Below are positions 10,431 through 22,562 of a stretch of 64,000 bases of DNA, in pieces (the first letter of the stretch is position 1; each line of letters begins with the position of its first letter). The notes beneath the pieces were generated by a model that worked only from the letters and a program-made list of their open reading frames with translations, had not been told where the DNA came from and did not search any database. The stretch comes from Symsagittifera roscoffensis. Taxonomy: Eukaryota > Xenacoelomorpha > Acoela > Convolutidae. The DNA lies in assembly GCF_963678635.1 (NCBI RefSeq), contig NC_087070.1:11628539-11692538 (forward strand), in the 5' to 3' direction. The position numbers and the translations under genes were made by a program.

Positions 10431-13400
10431 TACACTATTACTTGTAAAATACTCATTGCTGAATCGAAACTCTGTAGGATCTCGGCGTCAGTAGTGGTTG
10501 TTCATGTCGGTCGATCAATAACATAGCGCGAACTGATTGCTCTTTTTGCGTGAGTACTCAGTGGTGGCGGTTTCTATTGGTGGTTTCCCTGGATTGTGTT
10601 TTGTGGCTTGTTGTCTTTTTGTTCGCTTGGTGCTCTTATGTATTTTGGTGTTTGTGAGTCCAATTGAATTTCAGTACATTCGACTGATTATGAGAGCGAA
10701 ATAACCTCATGTGGTTCTTTCCTAGATGTGGCGGCTGTGGTTTTGGTATCTTCTGGTGTTGGTACTATTTGTACTTGGCAGATAACTTTATTGCTTCAGG
10801 TCCCTTGGTCTTCGATTTGTGTAATAGGTATGGCATTTCCGATTTTCCCGGCTAAAGTGCTTGTACCCGCCCTACGACACTCTTGTTCAAATTCCTCCGG
10901 TGTACGTTGGTGTCTAATTTCTTTGCGGCTGGTTTTTTAGGTGAAGGTGTTTTGCGGTTGAGTTCTTGATCGGACGACAGAGAAATTGACGTATCACATT
11001 CGAATTGAATGTCTTCATTTGCTAGTTTGCTCTTTTTCATTGGGCTTCGGTTACCATTTGGCTTGTATTGTAGGTAGTTTTTCTTTGTATCGTCCTTCTT
11101 TGCTGTATGTTTGATTTTAGGGTTGGCATTTTTAAATAACTTCTCCAGGCTCAACGCCCGTCGGCTCAGTGATTGTGTAAGTATCTGCTCGAGATTTTTC
11201 GGTGGTGGTTTTTTCGGGCTGGTCTTGTTCTTTTCACTTCAGGTACCCCCTGGTTTGTTGTTTGTTTAGGCTTGGTTAGGTCTATGTTCGTTTAGTTTGT
11301 TTTGCTGCTTTTATGCCCTATTTGCGCTGATTTGCACTGTCCCGCGTTGATTTTTGTTTTTTTTTGCTACTGAAACACGAGTTTTTGCCCTAGGCAAGTG
11401 TTTATACGCAACAAAATCTCTTATAGCTGCTGGTCTACATTTCCCGTATACGCGTGGATCCGGTGCGAATGCGTGAACATCGTGTTTAATTACCCGTGGT
11501 TGTTTTCCGTTCTCCCGAACCCAAGCTGTGTGGCGTGAAAAATAACAGTAGAACCAATTTCCAAGATTTTAATTTGTGTCCCAAAAACCCCAGGTTTTTT
11601 GATTTTTCCTGCAATGGTACCCGTTTTCCAGGCTATTTGTTTAGTTTTTTGTCCAAGTTTTGTGTTGATTGTAGTCTGCAGACCTGTAAAACAATATTTG
11701 TGGAAAACTAGTGGTGCCCTTTCATTATTTTTTTTCCCTGGTTTGTTAGAGTACGAATAGGTTTTCTTGTTGTTATTTGCGATACATCGTTTTTTTTTGT
11801 GTTTTCTTTTGAGAACATGCGTTTTTCATTTTTTAAATCATATGAGATGTTAGATTAAGGTAAGTGTGCGCCTATAGAGAAGTTCTATATTAGTTGACGG
11901 TCGAATTCTTCATTACTCGTATCCCAACTGTTCGCGCCGGCTTGATGTTGGTGGGATGTGGTTGTAGTTTCCTGCTTCTTCGTCCCTGATGTCGACGGAG
12001 TGTTTAGTTCTCCTTTGTCTTGCTTGTGGCTTCTGAATGCCGTGAGGATGTTGGTGTGGGGTTTATAGTCGCTTCTGGCAGGTGTTGGTGTTGGCAGTAC
12101 GTGACATCTAAGTCGCCTTCGCTGTTGGCGGCGCGATTCCACATTGCTTCTGCCGTTAGAGCTGGTTTTGTGAGTAGTCTATGGTCTAAACAAGCAATCT
12201 TCGGGTTTTCCAAGATAGTTCAGATGATTTAGGAGATTTGGCAATATTGCTCAACGGCGTGTTTGGTTTTCTACCAAATTGCGCTTCAAATGGCCATATT
12301 TTGAAAGGGCATTTGGTGTTATTCTTAAAGTTTAATGAGCTCGGCCAGATCGGAAGCAAGTTTAAATGGTCTGTTCCTATTATCAATTTTCATAACAGAG
12401 AGTCGCGTTTTAAATGTCCTTTTCAATATTTCCACTATGCCTATAGAGCGGCGATCGTCCACTGGTGCAAAAATTATTTTGATATTATGGTTTTTATAAT
12501 AGAGCATGAATTTTTTCGCCCTAATTTCTTGTGCACATCGAATGTTTCTTGGGACCCCGTGATTGAAAATGTGTGCTTGCATAAAACGAATTATTGTGTC
12601 TGCTTTATTATTTGTTACTACTTTGGCCGACAGAAATCGAGAAAATCGATCGACCCCTACAAGTATGTAGACATCTTTATTGTTTTCATCTGGCAGCGGC
12701 CCTGCGAACTCCAATTAGATTTCTTCGTTGGAATCTACTACTGCGTCTAGCGCCAAGAAATGATGTTTTCCCGAAATGACTTTTAGGTTTTTACCTTTTT
12801 GTCGGCACTCCTTGCAGTTTTGAGCAGTGGCCACGATATCCCGGTGCAGGTAGGGATACCACACATTTTAGGCTGCCTCGAGCATCCCGCCTTGTCCCGA
12901 TTGTGTTAGGTGGAGTGAATCCACAAGAATTTGGCGCAGTTGTTTAAGTATAACGGCTCTGTCATCATACAGGAGTGTTCCATCTCTCACTGACAGTCTG
13001 TTTCTGACGTTGTAGAGATACGGGCCGTAGCATGATTTCAGTGTCACAGCATTTTTGTGATCGTACCATGTTTAGTAATGGCTATAGGCTCCGGTCTTTC
13101 TTTGTGACGGCCGCTATAAAGTTGCTATCGAAGATTTTTCTCAAGTGTCGTCTATACATTGGTATGTCTTCCTCTTCTGTTGTGGCCGTTGCCAAACAGG
13201 CATGCGGGGTCTCTTCCTGGATCGTTTGACACCATTGATTAGTTTCTTCATGAGGTACTCTCCTGAACGTTCGGCTGTCCTCGGATGGAATGACTTGGTA
13301 GGATGTGTCGCTAAAAGTTACGTCTTTAGGCTGTTGTCTGAGTGTGTCCAATGATGCGATGTTATTCGGATGGAACGAAATGACCGTTTGTGCTCCGTTG

Positions 13401-14962
13401 TGGAATTTTCTTAATATTCTTCTGAATGGTGCTAATGACATATCGGACGGTGTTCAATTGTCGGTTCATTATGTTTCAATGAATTGTTTTTTTAGAGATG
13501 ATTGTTGAATTATCTGGAATATGGCAATTGACTCTTCACAGTGAATACTGTTTGTGTTGCAATCGAACTTGAAGCAAAATCGTTCTCCTTCCAGTTGAGC
13601 AATTCCGTGCCTAGAAATCCGTTCGGATTTGAGGTCATTGCTGAATTTGAGCTTGTGCTGTCTTCAAATTCAAAGCACCTTATGAAATCGACAATTAAAG
13701 CGACCACAAAATTGTTCGTCCCAGCATGCGGGCGGTTGAGGTTTCCCCACTGGATGTCTCGAAATATGATCAATTAACCCCGTTTTGCTACCCGCTAGGT
13801 GTCTTATATCAAAATCATATGGTAGTAACCGGTCTATCCATCTGATTAGCCTATTTTGACAAATTTTATGATTTTTATTGCATTGTAGAGCGCTGATTAA
13901 GGCTTGGTGGTCGGTAAATACTTTGAATCTTCTGCCATATAGTTAATATTTAAAATGCTCTTTTGCCCAAACTGCTGCAAGCAGTTCTTATTCGTTTACC
14001 GAGTACTTATTTTCGCATGTATTAGGAAAGCATGAGTCATAGTTAATTGTAGCATAGCCATCCGGGGTTTCTTGTTCCAACGCATACCCAATACCGCTTC
14101 GACTTGCGTCGCAGACCACTCGTGTTTCTCGACCACTTACGAAATGACGATTTTCTGTTTTATTATGAACTGCGTCTGAAATATTTATAAAAAAGCATTT
14201 TCGTGACTGTCGTCCCATGTAAAACTGAATTTATTTGCTGTAGACAGCAATTGGCGGAGCGGCGTGCAAATTTGCGCTAAATTGGGAATAAACTTGTTCA
14301 AATGGTGCTAAGAGATCTTTTTGCACCTCATCGTTAGACATATTTGTGATAAACAAGTCCTAGATTGCTTCGGTTTCTAAAACCCCGTCATTACAATTAA
14401 TGCACTTGAAATTCACTTTTACTACAAGTTCCGTTAGGATACAATGGTATTGCTCAAGTAATTCTGTCTTTCCTTGTTTCCTTGTAAAGGCTTCGTATCG
14501 ATAGCAGGTAACGTTTCTTTCTTTTACAAAAAGTCTATAAGTCTTTTTAGTCTCTCACAGAAATCTCTGGTCGTAATACTTAGATCTGGGTAGTATTGTG
14601 TTACTCTTCTTAGGCCCTCGGCCCCCAAACAAAGGTACATGTAACTTCGGCATTTGATGTCTGCTTCCTCCCACGGGACACTGTGCGCTTTGGTTTTCCC
14701 ATTTCACTCGTTTTATTGGATTTCTTAGATTGCGATCTCGTATTTGTGTATCAGTTTCCCCCTCTATTGGTAGCTCATACCCCGGTTCATGGGGCTTTCG
14801 TATTAGTGGAGGGTTTTGCAACAGATTTTGTAAGTTTATTCCGTCCTTCGCTATAATGCCTAGGAATAATTGTTGGTTCTATTTGTCCCACTTGAATAAT
14901 AGTTCCGCTGAGGCAGAACGGAGTAATTCCTAATGAGTTTTCGGTAACCCCTGGCTGCGCCA
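10431..14962 (-). mobile_element. Ty3/gypsy-like LTR retrotransposon, copy 2, internal region (fossil)
   Basis: Same part order as copy 1: Gag-like (about 14.8-14.3 kb), RNase H-like (about 14.2-13.95 kb), integrase zinc-finger region (about 12.9-12.8 kb), integrase core (about 12.7-12.3 kb), lysine-rich segment (about 11.15-10.85 kb). It is broken in several places like copy 1. The two copies share the same overall architecture. Most of their length differs by a few percent by eye, but about 12.76-13.62 kb is almost identical to about 7.66-8.52 kb of copy 1. Confidence 0.85.
14951..14962 (-). promoter_or_regulatory. Candidate primer-binding site, LTR element copy 2
   Basis: TGGCGCAGCCAG on the minus strand, next to LTR 3; same 12-mer and position as in copy 1. 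Confidence 0.55.
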
Positions 14963-14963
14963 C

Positions 14964-15532
14964 GTTATACCCACGGTTTGACTAGGCTGTGTAAACTGGA
15001 TTGAGATTCTAAGTCTTGCGTAAGAAAATAAAAAGAGTTAAATCAACGTAAATTCATTCTGTTAAACTGTTGTCTGTCGACATCGGATCTGACCTTGTGA
15101 GTGTCAGAAACTCATAATAACTAGTAAATAACTGGTTAAGTTTAATAATTACGTATTTACAACATAGTTCTATAATTTATGTGTTTATACCAACTGGTTA
15201 AGTAGCGCCAAGAGGTTAAGTAATTGTAATACTACGGCTCATGTTCATGTTTTAGTACGCATGGCTTCTAGTTCCTTCAATTGGTTTTCTTCTAATTTCC
15301 AACTGGGTAACACCTTACTCAAACCAAAATAATGTATTAAAAAATTTTTATCTTTCAGACTGCTAAGTTTTTGCAAAGTTCCTCCAAACTTCGACTTTTT
15401 TTCGGAAAATCATTTGCTCAGCAATTTGCACTAGTACTGGTTTAACTTTTGTTCATCAAGTTGAAAACGTTCAGTTATTTAAACGGTTTTCATTAGAGTT
15501 TTTTTCTAGTATATTTGACTATTTACGTTACA
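14964..15532 (-). repeat. LTR 3, rightmost (5' LTR of copy 2)
   Basis: About 570 bp, homologous over its full length with LTR 2, ending TACGTTACA before the unrelated sequence AATTATGTCG. Confidence 0.85.
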
Positions 15533-16374
15533 AATTATGTCGAAATGATCAGTCTGAATAGAAAATCAAATTGCGCAAACGTTTTAGAAACCAGTCGGAT
15601 AATGATATTTTGATTGAAAAATTTGGATTGATCGATTTCCTGATTAAAAAACTTTATGCGTACTTTTTTGATAGAGATTTGATACTAAAGTGAATCATAT
15701 ACAAGTATCAAAATCAAAAATTATGCCAAATAAAAAATCAAAAACTATCGGATCATAAAAAAGATTCAAAAACCTAGACGCAAAAAAACCATGGTAACAT
15801 CAAAGCCGAAACTTTTCAGTTTTTTAATGATGGTTCTTGTTCTTTTTTTTTTAAAAACTAAGGTCACTTTCCGTAATGTTAATTATTTTCGCTCTCTAAA
15901 CTCTTTGCCTATTTTATTACAAACGAATTTATCGGCCCTAATGAATTCGTTTCTTGAAATTTTTTGACCCTTTCTTTAATCACATGAGTCTCGTTCTTTT
16001 TTATTTGCACGAATGGTTTTCTAAGGAGCTGTTTTCTTGCAAAGCTAGTTGGCAATTTATTTTTTCAAAGTGCTAGTAAATGATTATAATTTCTTTTTCA
16101 AGTGAAGATGGTCGTCTACGCTATTGTTTTTAATTTTCTCATTAGGAGAATTGAGTGGGCTTTCCAATTGGTTAATCTAGTTATTGGAAAATGATTACGA
16201 AAAGGGAAGTATTGATGATTTTTCAAAAGATTCATTATCACCGAAGAGTATATTGTCATTAAACTTCTGTTGTCGTTTCTATTTTAAATTTTGAATATTT
16301 CGAACTAGTTTGTAGACATAAAACAATTCTACTTCTTAGGTCATTTTACTTTCGTATTCCAGAAAAAAACAGCT
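15533..16374 (+). other. 5' flank of the GPCR gene
   Basis: Non-coding sequence upstream of the proposed first coding exon. Parts of it recur inverted at about 52.81-53.24 kb, with a length difference of some hundreds of bases. A strong acceptor (TTTCGTATTCCAG) lies at about 16,350-16,362, just before AAAAAAACAGCTATGG. This could mark a 5'-UTR intron or a trans-splicing site. No promoter motif could be assigned. Confidence 0.5.
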
Positions 16375-16389
16375 ATGGATAATCTTGAG
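16375..16389 (+). CDS. GPCR gene, proposed coding exon 1 (MDNLE)
   Basis: ATGGATAATCTTGAG is followed directly by GTAAGA, a good 5' splice site. It is in phase 0 with the acceptor of the long exon at 22,563, so the joined start reads MDNLE-VTNNT. Supporting evidence: the same 15 nt with an intact GTAAAA donor is preserved in an inverted copy of this region at 52,794-52,808. The main doubt is the tiny exon and 6.2-kb intron; another upstream exon could be used instead. Confidence 0.55.
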
Positions 16390-18358
16390 GTAAGATAAAA
16401 AGTTTTTAAAAATCTAGCAGGAAACAACCAAAAAATTTATTTACTTTTTTCTCGTTGTTACTTTTTGCCCGCAAGATCAATGGCAATAACTAAAAGCCCT
16501 GTGATGTCAAAACTGATCAAAAATGATTTTTTATTTCAGTCATTTTTTGATAGATATTTTGTCAAGAAAAATAAACTAGAGCATTTTATTCGTAGTCAAA
16601 ATAGCATCGAAAAGCGGTATTCAGCACAAAGCGGCAAATCGATCAAAAACCTTTTAAAAAAAGCTGTAAAAATTATACTTGGTTTGAACTGTTGTCACCT
16701 AAAGTCAGTTTTTGAAGCTTTAGTGAGCGTTTACTCTACAATAAGGCTCTGATAATGATTAAGGAAAAAAATGTGGTAATCAACTCTTGTAAAAAACCCG
16801 AGGAAATAAAATAATTTTTTTCTTCAACATTTTTTTCAGGCTAGTTTTCGTTTTTCTGGTGAGTTTTTCTCGTAGAACTAAAATTAAGCAAGGAAGCGTT
16901 TACTGGTGATCTTTTTTTGTCTTTTTTTGTCTTTCTTCAAAAATATTTGTAGTCTGAAATTTCTGTTCTAATTATTTAGAAAAAAACGTTCTGATTTGTC
17001 AGTTATAAAACAACTCCCAAAAACCCGTGATCATTTGACAAAAAGCAATATAGTACATAAAGACTTTTTGGCTGCCCACTCTAATCGCGTTAAAAGTTCT
17101 TTTTTGTAAAAATTTGATCACATAGATTTGATCACACAAAATATGCAAGGCTGCCATCTTACAGCATTCTTTAAGGAAGTTCGCCATATGATTCCAAACT
17201 CTAAAGTATGATTGTTATTCTTTCGACTTGAAAATTTATGAATCGTTATTATTTTTAACGGAATTTTTCATATAATCGGAAAAACACTAGTGTTTTGAAC
17301 TCAAGTTCAAACGGTTATTTCAACTGTGATGGTTTTGGTAAAGCTCAAAGGTGGGTGTTTGAAGCGGGTGTTTAAGAATTGCCCCTTTTGGGCTATTTAA
17401 GCGTAAGCGACAAAAAAAAATTGTTTCAAATTAATTTGAGGCAAGCAATAATAACTTTTCAATGCGTTGCCAGACTCAATATATGTCACTTTGCACGTTA
17501 CATAGCGTGATGAGCAGGTGATAAACGCTGAAAAAATGAAGAAAAAAAAATTTTGAATTTTTTTTCCAATTATTTGAACAGATTTTCAAGAAAAAAAAGT
17601 TCATTGACTTTAAGCAACAAGCGCAACAAATAACGCTTCAACTAGATTTGAGCAGTCTAACTAGTTTTGTTTTTCAAAACAATAGAAGAATGAATTTGAA
17701 ATTTTTTTCCACTAATTTTAAAGAAGAATATTGATATATGTTCCCAAAAGTCTATGATACTTTTTTATCAGTATGAAATGATAATGGTTATTTGCAATTT
17801 GAATGCTTTGTAATGATATTTTGAGTTTTAGCAATTTTTTCTATTTTCTGGAATTCCGCAATTTGAGTCAAAATTGTTTCAGAAAATATGTTGAATCTCA
17901 AAATTGTGCGAAAAAATATATTTGGGTAAAGAAAATTGCGACCAATTAAGTAAAACGGCCTGTCAATTTAGATTGCGCACAATAAGTTGTGGAGGGTAGT
18001 TTTCAAAAACTCTGAACATTCAGATCTTTGTCATGAAAGAATAATTTTGTTCAGTCTAAAACAGAAGAATCGTTGATTAATAAGTTTGGTGAAAAATATC
18101 CTCTAACGAAATTACGGGAAAATGATAGAGGTCCGGATCTTATATTGAGTCATTTTATCTTTCTCCAGGTTTAGACATGGCAATTTTCTGCCTGCCTGGA
18201 AAGCTAAGGTCTATTTACGAAAAAAAAAGAATCTAACTCAAAAAGAAAAGAATTAGATCGAGATCGAAAAACTGGAAAGTTTGTGATGATCGTAATTTTA
18301 AAATGAATCTCAACTTAATAACAGAAAAAGTGAGTTCAAGGCAATCAATCGTAACCCC

Positions 18359-18660
18359 CATCCAGTTTCAAGCGTCAAAAATTGATTATATTATAGTTTT
18401 TAGAAGTCTACTAAAATTGCAAAAAAATTGATTTTAATTTATTAATAATCGATTATAATCTCTCTTTTTGAAATTAGGTTATATTAAATTATAATACATT
18501 TTAATCGAATATAATCAATTACAATTCATCTAATTTTCGGAAAACTTGCAATTGATTACAATCGATTATTCATACTTACATTCGATTTTTTTCATCCCCA
18601 ATTTCCAGTTTGATTGTTTTGCCCAAAAAGTCCATTTTGATCGATTATAATTAATTATAA
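18359..18660. repeat. ATCGATTATAATC-rich repeat, copy 2
   Basis: Same composition and leader (CATCCAGTTTCAA) as the block at 3.95-4.35 kb, here inside the GPCR intron. Confidence 0.65.
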
Positions 18661-18689
18661 TCCCTATGTTTGCCCATTTTGTCTTCGGC

Positions 18690-19759
18690 CCTGCATCCGA
18701 TTTGCTTATATTTTATGCGTCTCTAGACATTAGTTTATGTGAAAATGTGAAAATCATTATAGCAATTTTCAAATCAATTCAAATTTATACCAATTTGATT
18801 TTTTCATTTCTCGACTTTTTTCAGGATGCACATTTTAAGTTTTTTCTAACCACAAAAATTTTAGGATTTTGCTTCAGCTTCATGGTTTATTTGGAAGATT
18901 TATCATTTCTAGAGATCTTGTTATTGACAGAAAAATGTTAACCTTATGGAATATAGTTTAAAAAGTTTTTGGTGTGATAACATTTCGACAAAATAATTGA
19001 TTTTATCCTACTATAATAGATTACACGAAAATATAAGAAATTTTAATTGATTATGAGACATTATAAGAGAATTTCGGAAAAAGAACTTACTTCAATTTCA
19101 TGTTCGAACGTTTCGATTGCTATTCTATGTGCCAAAAGAGGAGTGGATTGCGTTAGAATATTTGAACAAATAGAATAGGCCAAAAATGAAACTTAGCAAA
19201 TAAATATTTGGAAAGCTTACAAATAAATGATGGTTTGAAGTGTCGCGTATGTTATTAAAAATTCAACAAGTTTCCAATAATATCACTCAAAACTATTGTA
19301 ATTAGTAATAGAAGGGTCTCAAGAAACTGACCGGGCCCCTAATACGAAAAGAATGCCTCAATATTGTTCCTTTCAGTAACTTTGATGATGGCAATTAAAC
19401 TACCGAATAAGGTTGCGCAAAAGAGGCAGGTTACATACATTTGCGAAAAAATTTTGAAACGATCGAGCGGCGCTCATTGATTAGTAAGGATAATTTGAAT
19501 GGAGATCAAGAAATTGGTTCCCCGTGTACCACAGTTTTGTAAAAGTGGTCTGAATAATAAAAAACCACCCCTTGCATATTTACTCCTCACTTTTTTCAAA
19601 TGTGTCGGGAAAAATTGTCTGTGGGAGAAGAAGGGTTCAATTATCCGAACTTTGAAGAATGATTAATTTGGTCTCGTTTTTAGGTAACGAACAACACCGT
19701 ACTTAAAGAGGATAAAAAGACTTTTTCTGAAATCTACACTGTAGCAGTCGGTCTAAGCA
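18690..19759 (+). repeat. Intron tandem unit 1, ends in an exon-2 head copy
   Basis: Starts near GATTTGCTTATATTTTATGC and ends just after a duplicated splice acceptor and exon head (19,684-19,756: GTAACGAACAACACC to GTCGGTCTAA). It contains the conserved landmarks AACTGACCGGGCCCCTAAT and GAGCGGCGCTCATTGATTAG. Confidence 0.75.
19684..19756 (+). pseudogene. Duplicated head of GPCR exon 2, copy in unit 1
   Basis: Preserves the TTTTTAG acceptor and about 73 nt of exon 2, in the same reading phase. Beyond GGTCTAA it runs into the next tandem unit instead of transmembrane segment 1. If spliced to exon 1 it would read a short peptide ending in CFSRRWFL and stop. Confidence 0.7.
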
Positions 19760-20911
19760 ACGGATTTGCTTATATCTTATGCTTCTCTAGGCGTTGGTTT
19801 TTGTGAAAAATGTGAAAATTATTTTAGCAGTTTTCAAATCATTCAAATTTAAACCGATTTGATTATTCTATTTCTCAATTTTTTCATGATGCACATTTTA
19901 AGTTTTTTCTAACCACAAAAATTGTAGGATTTTGCTTCAGCTTAATGGTTTATTTGGAAAAGTTATCATTTCTAGAGATTTTGCTATTGACAGAAAAATG
20001 TTAACCCTAAGAAATATAGTTTAAAAAATTTTTGGCTTGATAATATTTCGACGAATTAATGGATTTTATCCTACTATAATAGATTACACGAGAATATAAG
20101 AAATTTTAATTGATTATAAGACATTATAAGAGATTTTCGGAAAAAAAACTTTATTCAATTTCATGTTCGAACGTTTCGATTGCTATTGCATATGCCAAAA
20201 CTGGAATGGATGGCGTTAGAATATGAGAAGAAATAGAAAAAGCCAAAAGTGAAGCTTAAAAAAACTATTTTGGAAAACTTACAAAAAAATGATGGTTGGG
20301 AGTGTTGTGTATGTTATTAACACTTCAACAAGTTTCCAATAATATCACTCAAAACTATTGTAATTAGTAATAGAAGGGTCTCAAGAAACTGACCGGGCCC
20401 CTAATACGAAAAGAATGCCTCAATATTGTTCGTTTTAGTAAATTTGATGATGGCAATTAAAGTACCGAATAAGGTTGCGCAAAAGAGGCAGTTTAAATAC
20501 ATTTGCGAAAAAATTTTGAAATAATTGAGCGGCGCTCATTGATTAGTAAGTTGCCGATTTATTTGAAAATTGAGTGTGATAGAAACCTCGCTTGGTTTTT
20601 ACCGGGACACCTTTATTACATTGGCACTAAATTTTCCAGTGATAATTTGAATGGAGATCAAGAAATTGGTCCCCCGAGTACCACAGTTTTGCAAAAGTGG
20701 TCTGGATAAAAAGAAACCTTCCCTTGCATATATACTCCTCACTTTTTTTTAAATGCGTCGGGAAAAAACGTCTGTGAGAGAAGAGGGGTTCAATTATCCG
20801 AACTTTGAAGAATGATTAAATTGATCTCGTTTTTAGCTAACGAACAACACCGTACTTAAAGAGGATAAAAAGACTTATTCTGGAATCTACACTGTAGCAG
20901 TCGGTCTAAGC
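19760..20911 (+). repeat. Intron tandem unit 2, ends in an exon-2 head copy
   Basis: Homologous with unit 1 over its length. It includes a short open frame (20,503-20,709) containing KFSSDNLNGDQEIGPPST. Related sequence occurs in the other units, but in the unit 3 copy I read the frame stops earlier. Confidence 0.75.
20837..20909 (+). pseudogene. Duplicated head of GPCR exon 2, copy in unit 2
   Basis: About 73 nt of exon 2 after a TTTTTAG acceptor; the first exon base differs (CTAACG rather than GTAACG). It ends at GGTCTAA and continues into the third unit. Confidence 0.7.
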
Positions 20912-21811
20912 AACGAATTTGCTTATATTTTAAATTTCTCTAGGCATTGGTTTTTGTGGAAAATGTGAAAAATTTTTTAGAAGTTTTCAAATCATTCAAA
21001 TTTAAACCGATTTGATTTTTTTATTTCTCAATTTTTTTTTCCTGATACACATTTAAAAGTTTTTTGAGCCACAAAAATTGTATAGCATATTGTTTCAACT
21101 TCATGGTTTTATTTGGAAGAGTTATTTGTCCAAAATTTATCTGTTCTTGTTTTTGACAGAAAAATCATAACCCTAGAGAATATAGATCAAGTTATCATTT
21201 CTAGAGATTTTGTTATTGACAGAAAAATGTTAACCCTAAGAAATATAGTTTAAAAAATTTTTGGCTTGATAATATTTCGACGAATTAATGGATTTTATTC
21301 TACTATAATAGATTATACGAGAATATAAGATATTTTAATGGATTATAAGACATTATAAGAGATTTTCGGAAAATTTTTTTATTCAATTTCATGTTCGAAC
21401 GTTTCGATTGCTATTGCATATGCCAAAAATGGAATGGATGGCGTTAGAATATGAGAACAAATAGAAAAAGCCAAAAGTGAAGCTTAAAAAAATATTTTGG
21501 AAAGCTGACGAAGAAATGATGGTTTGAAGTGTCGTGTATGTTATTAAAATTTCAACAAGTTTTCAATAATTTAACTCAAAACTGTTTTAATTAGTAATAG
21601 AGGGTTCTCAAGAAACTGACCGGGCCCCTAATGTGAAATTGTTCAGTTCTGTGCTTTTGATAATGGTAATTACATTACCGAATAAGAATGCGCAAATGTG
21701 ACCGGTTAATTACGTTTGCGAAAAAGTTTTCAAACAATCGAGCGGCGCTCATTGATTAGTTAATTGCCGTTTTAATTGAAAAAAGTGTGTGATAGACACC
21801 TCGCTTGGACG

Positions 21812-22325
21812 TAGTTATTTTTCATCACCAGACTGTTGTATTTAGTTCAACTAGTCGGAGAAACTAGATTGAATCTTTTTTCAATGGTTTTTTGAAATTG
21901 TATGAAAATTGTATGATTAGCATTTTTCCATACATTTTATGCAGGCAATTGTATGATAAGTTTTTTCGGTGAGGGGAAATTTAAAATAAGCAGTTTCGGT
22001 TTATGGATGTCAACCCGGGGTCACATTACCTTTCCAGGCCTTTTTGTTGGTTTTAATCGGTTTTATTTATAAGACCGCTCAAAAACCGCTCAAATCTTGC
22101 TTGAAAAACCGTTCAAAAATCACCGCAAGAAATGAGCGGTTTTTGAGCGGTTTTTTAAGCAAAATTTGAGCGGTTTGAGCGGTTTTTTCCAAACAAAACC
22201 GCCCAAACCGCTCAAACCGCTCAAATCTTGCTTATAAAACCGCTCAAAAACCGCTCATTTCTTGCGGTGATTTTTGAACGGTTTTTCAAGCAAGATTTGA
22301 GCGGTTTTTGAGCGGCATCTCGACC
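21812..22325. mobile_element. Insertion in intron unit 3: MITE-like piece plus foldback hairpin
   Basis: The left part has TTGTATGATTA-type motifs and ends TCAACCCGGGG, like the tips of the MITE family at 24.23 kb. The right part is a long hairpin. ACCCGGGG stands on both sides of the hairpin part (about 22,013-22,020 and 22,323-22,330), which may be an 8-bp target duplication or part of a terminal repeat. Confidence 0.55.
22075..22315. repeat. Long near-perfect inverted repeat (hairpin) in GPCR intron
   Basis: Arms of about 110 bp (22,075 to about 22,185 and about 22,205 to 22,315) with only about two mismatches by eye and a loop of about 20 nt. Each arm is itself made of repeated GAGCGGTTT/AAACCGCTC blocks. 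In the sense transcript of the intron it would fold into one long double-stranded stem. Confidence 0.85.
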
Positions 22326-22562
22326 CGGGGGGACACCTTTATCAAATTTGTACTAAATTTTCTAGTGATAATTTGAATGGAGATCAAGAAATCGGTCCCC
22401 CGAGTACCACAGTTTTGTAAAAGTGGTCTGAATAATAAAAAACCACCCCTTGCTTATATACTCCTCACTTTTTTCAATTGTGTCCGGAAAAAATGCCTGT
22501 GGGAGAAAAAGGGTTCAATTATCCGAAATTTGAAGAATCGTTAAATTGGTCTCGTTTTTTAG

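Larger units (their letters stand above)
16390..22562 (+). other. GPCR intron 1, repeat-filled
   Basis: Begins GTAAGA and ends CTCGTTTTTTAG. Its left part (to about 17.6 kb) recurs inverted at about 51.7-52.8, 54.08-55.03 and 63.0-64.0 kb. An ATCGAT-rich block lies at 18.36-18.66 kb. From about 18.69 kb to the exon it is a tandem array of a roughly 1.15-kb unit, the last copy being interrupted by an insertion with a long hairpin. A 95-codon open frame at 16,465-16,752 has no recognisable features and is taken as chance. Confidence 0.6.
20912..22562 (+). repeat. Intron tandem unit 3, leading into the real exon 2
   Basis: Third copy of the unit. It is longer because about 0.5 kb (near 21,810-22,325) is inserted at the point where unit 2 reads CGCTTGG...CCGGGACACC. 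It also carries a small internal duplication of the TTTTTGACAGAAAAAT region near 21,155-21,225. Confidence 0.7.

Noticed and set aside
16465-16752. 95-codon open frame in GPCR intron
   Set aside because: Lies within the intron and has no recognisable domain or splice context.
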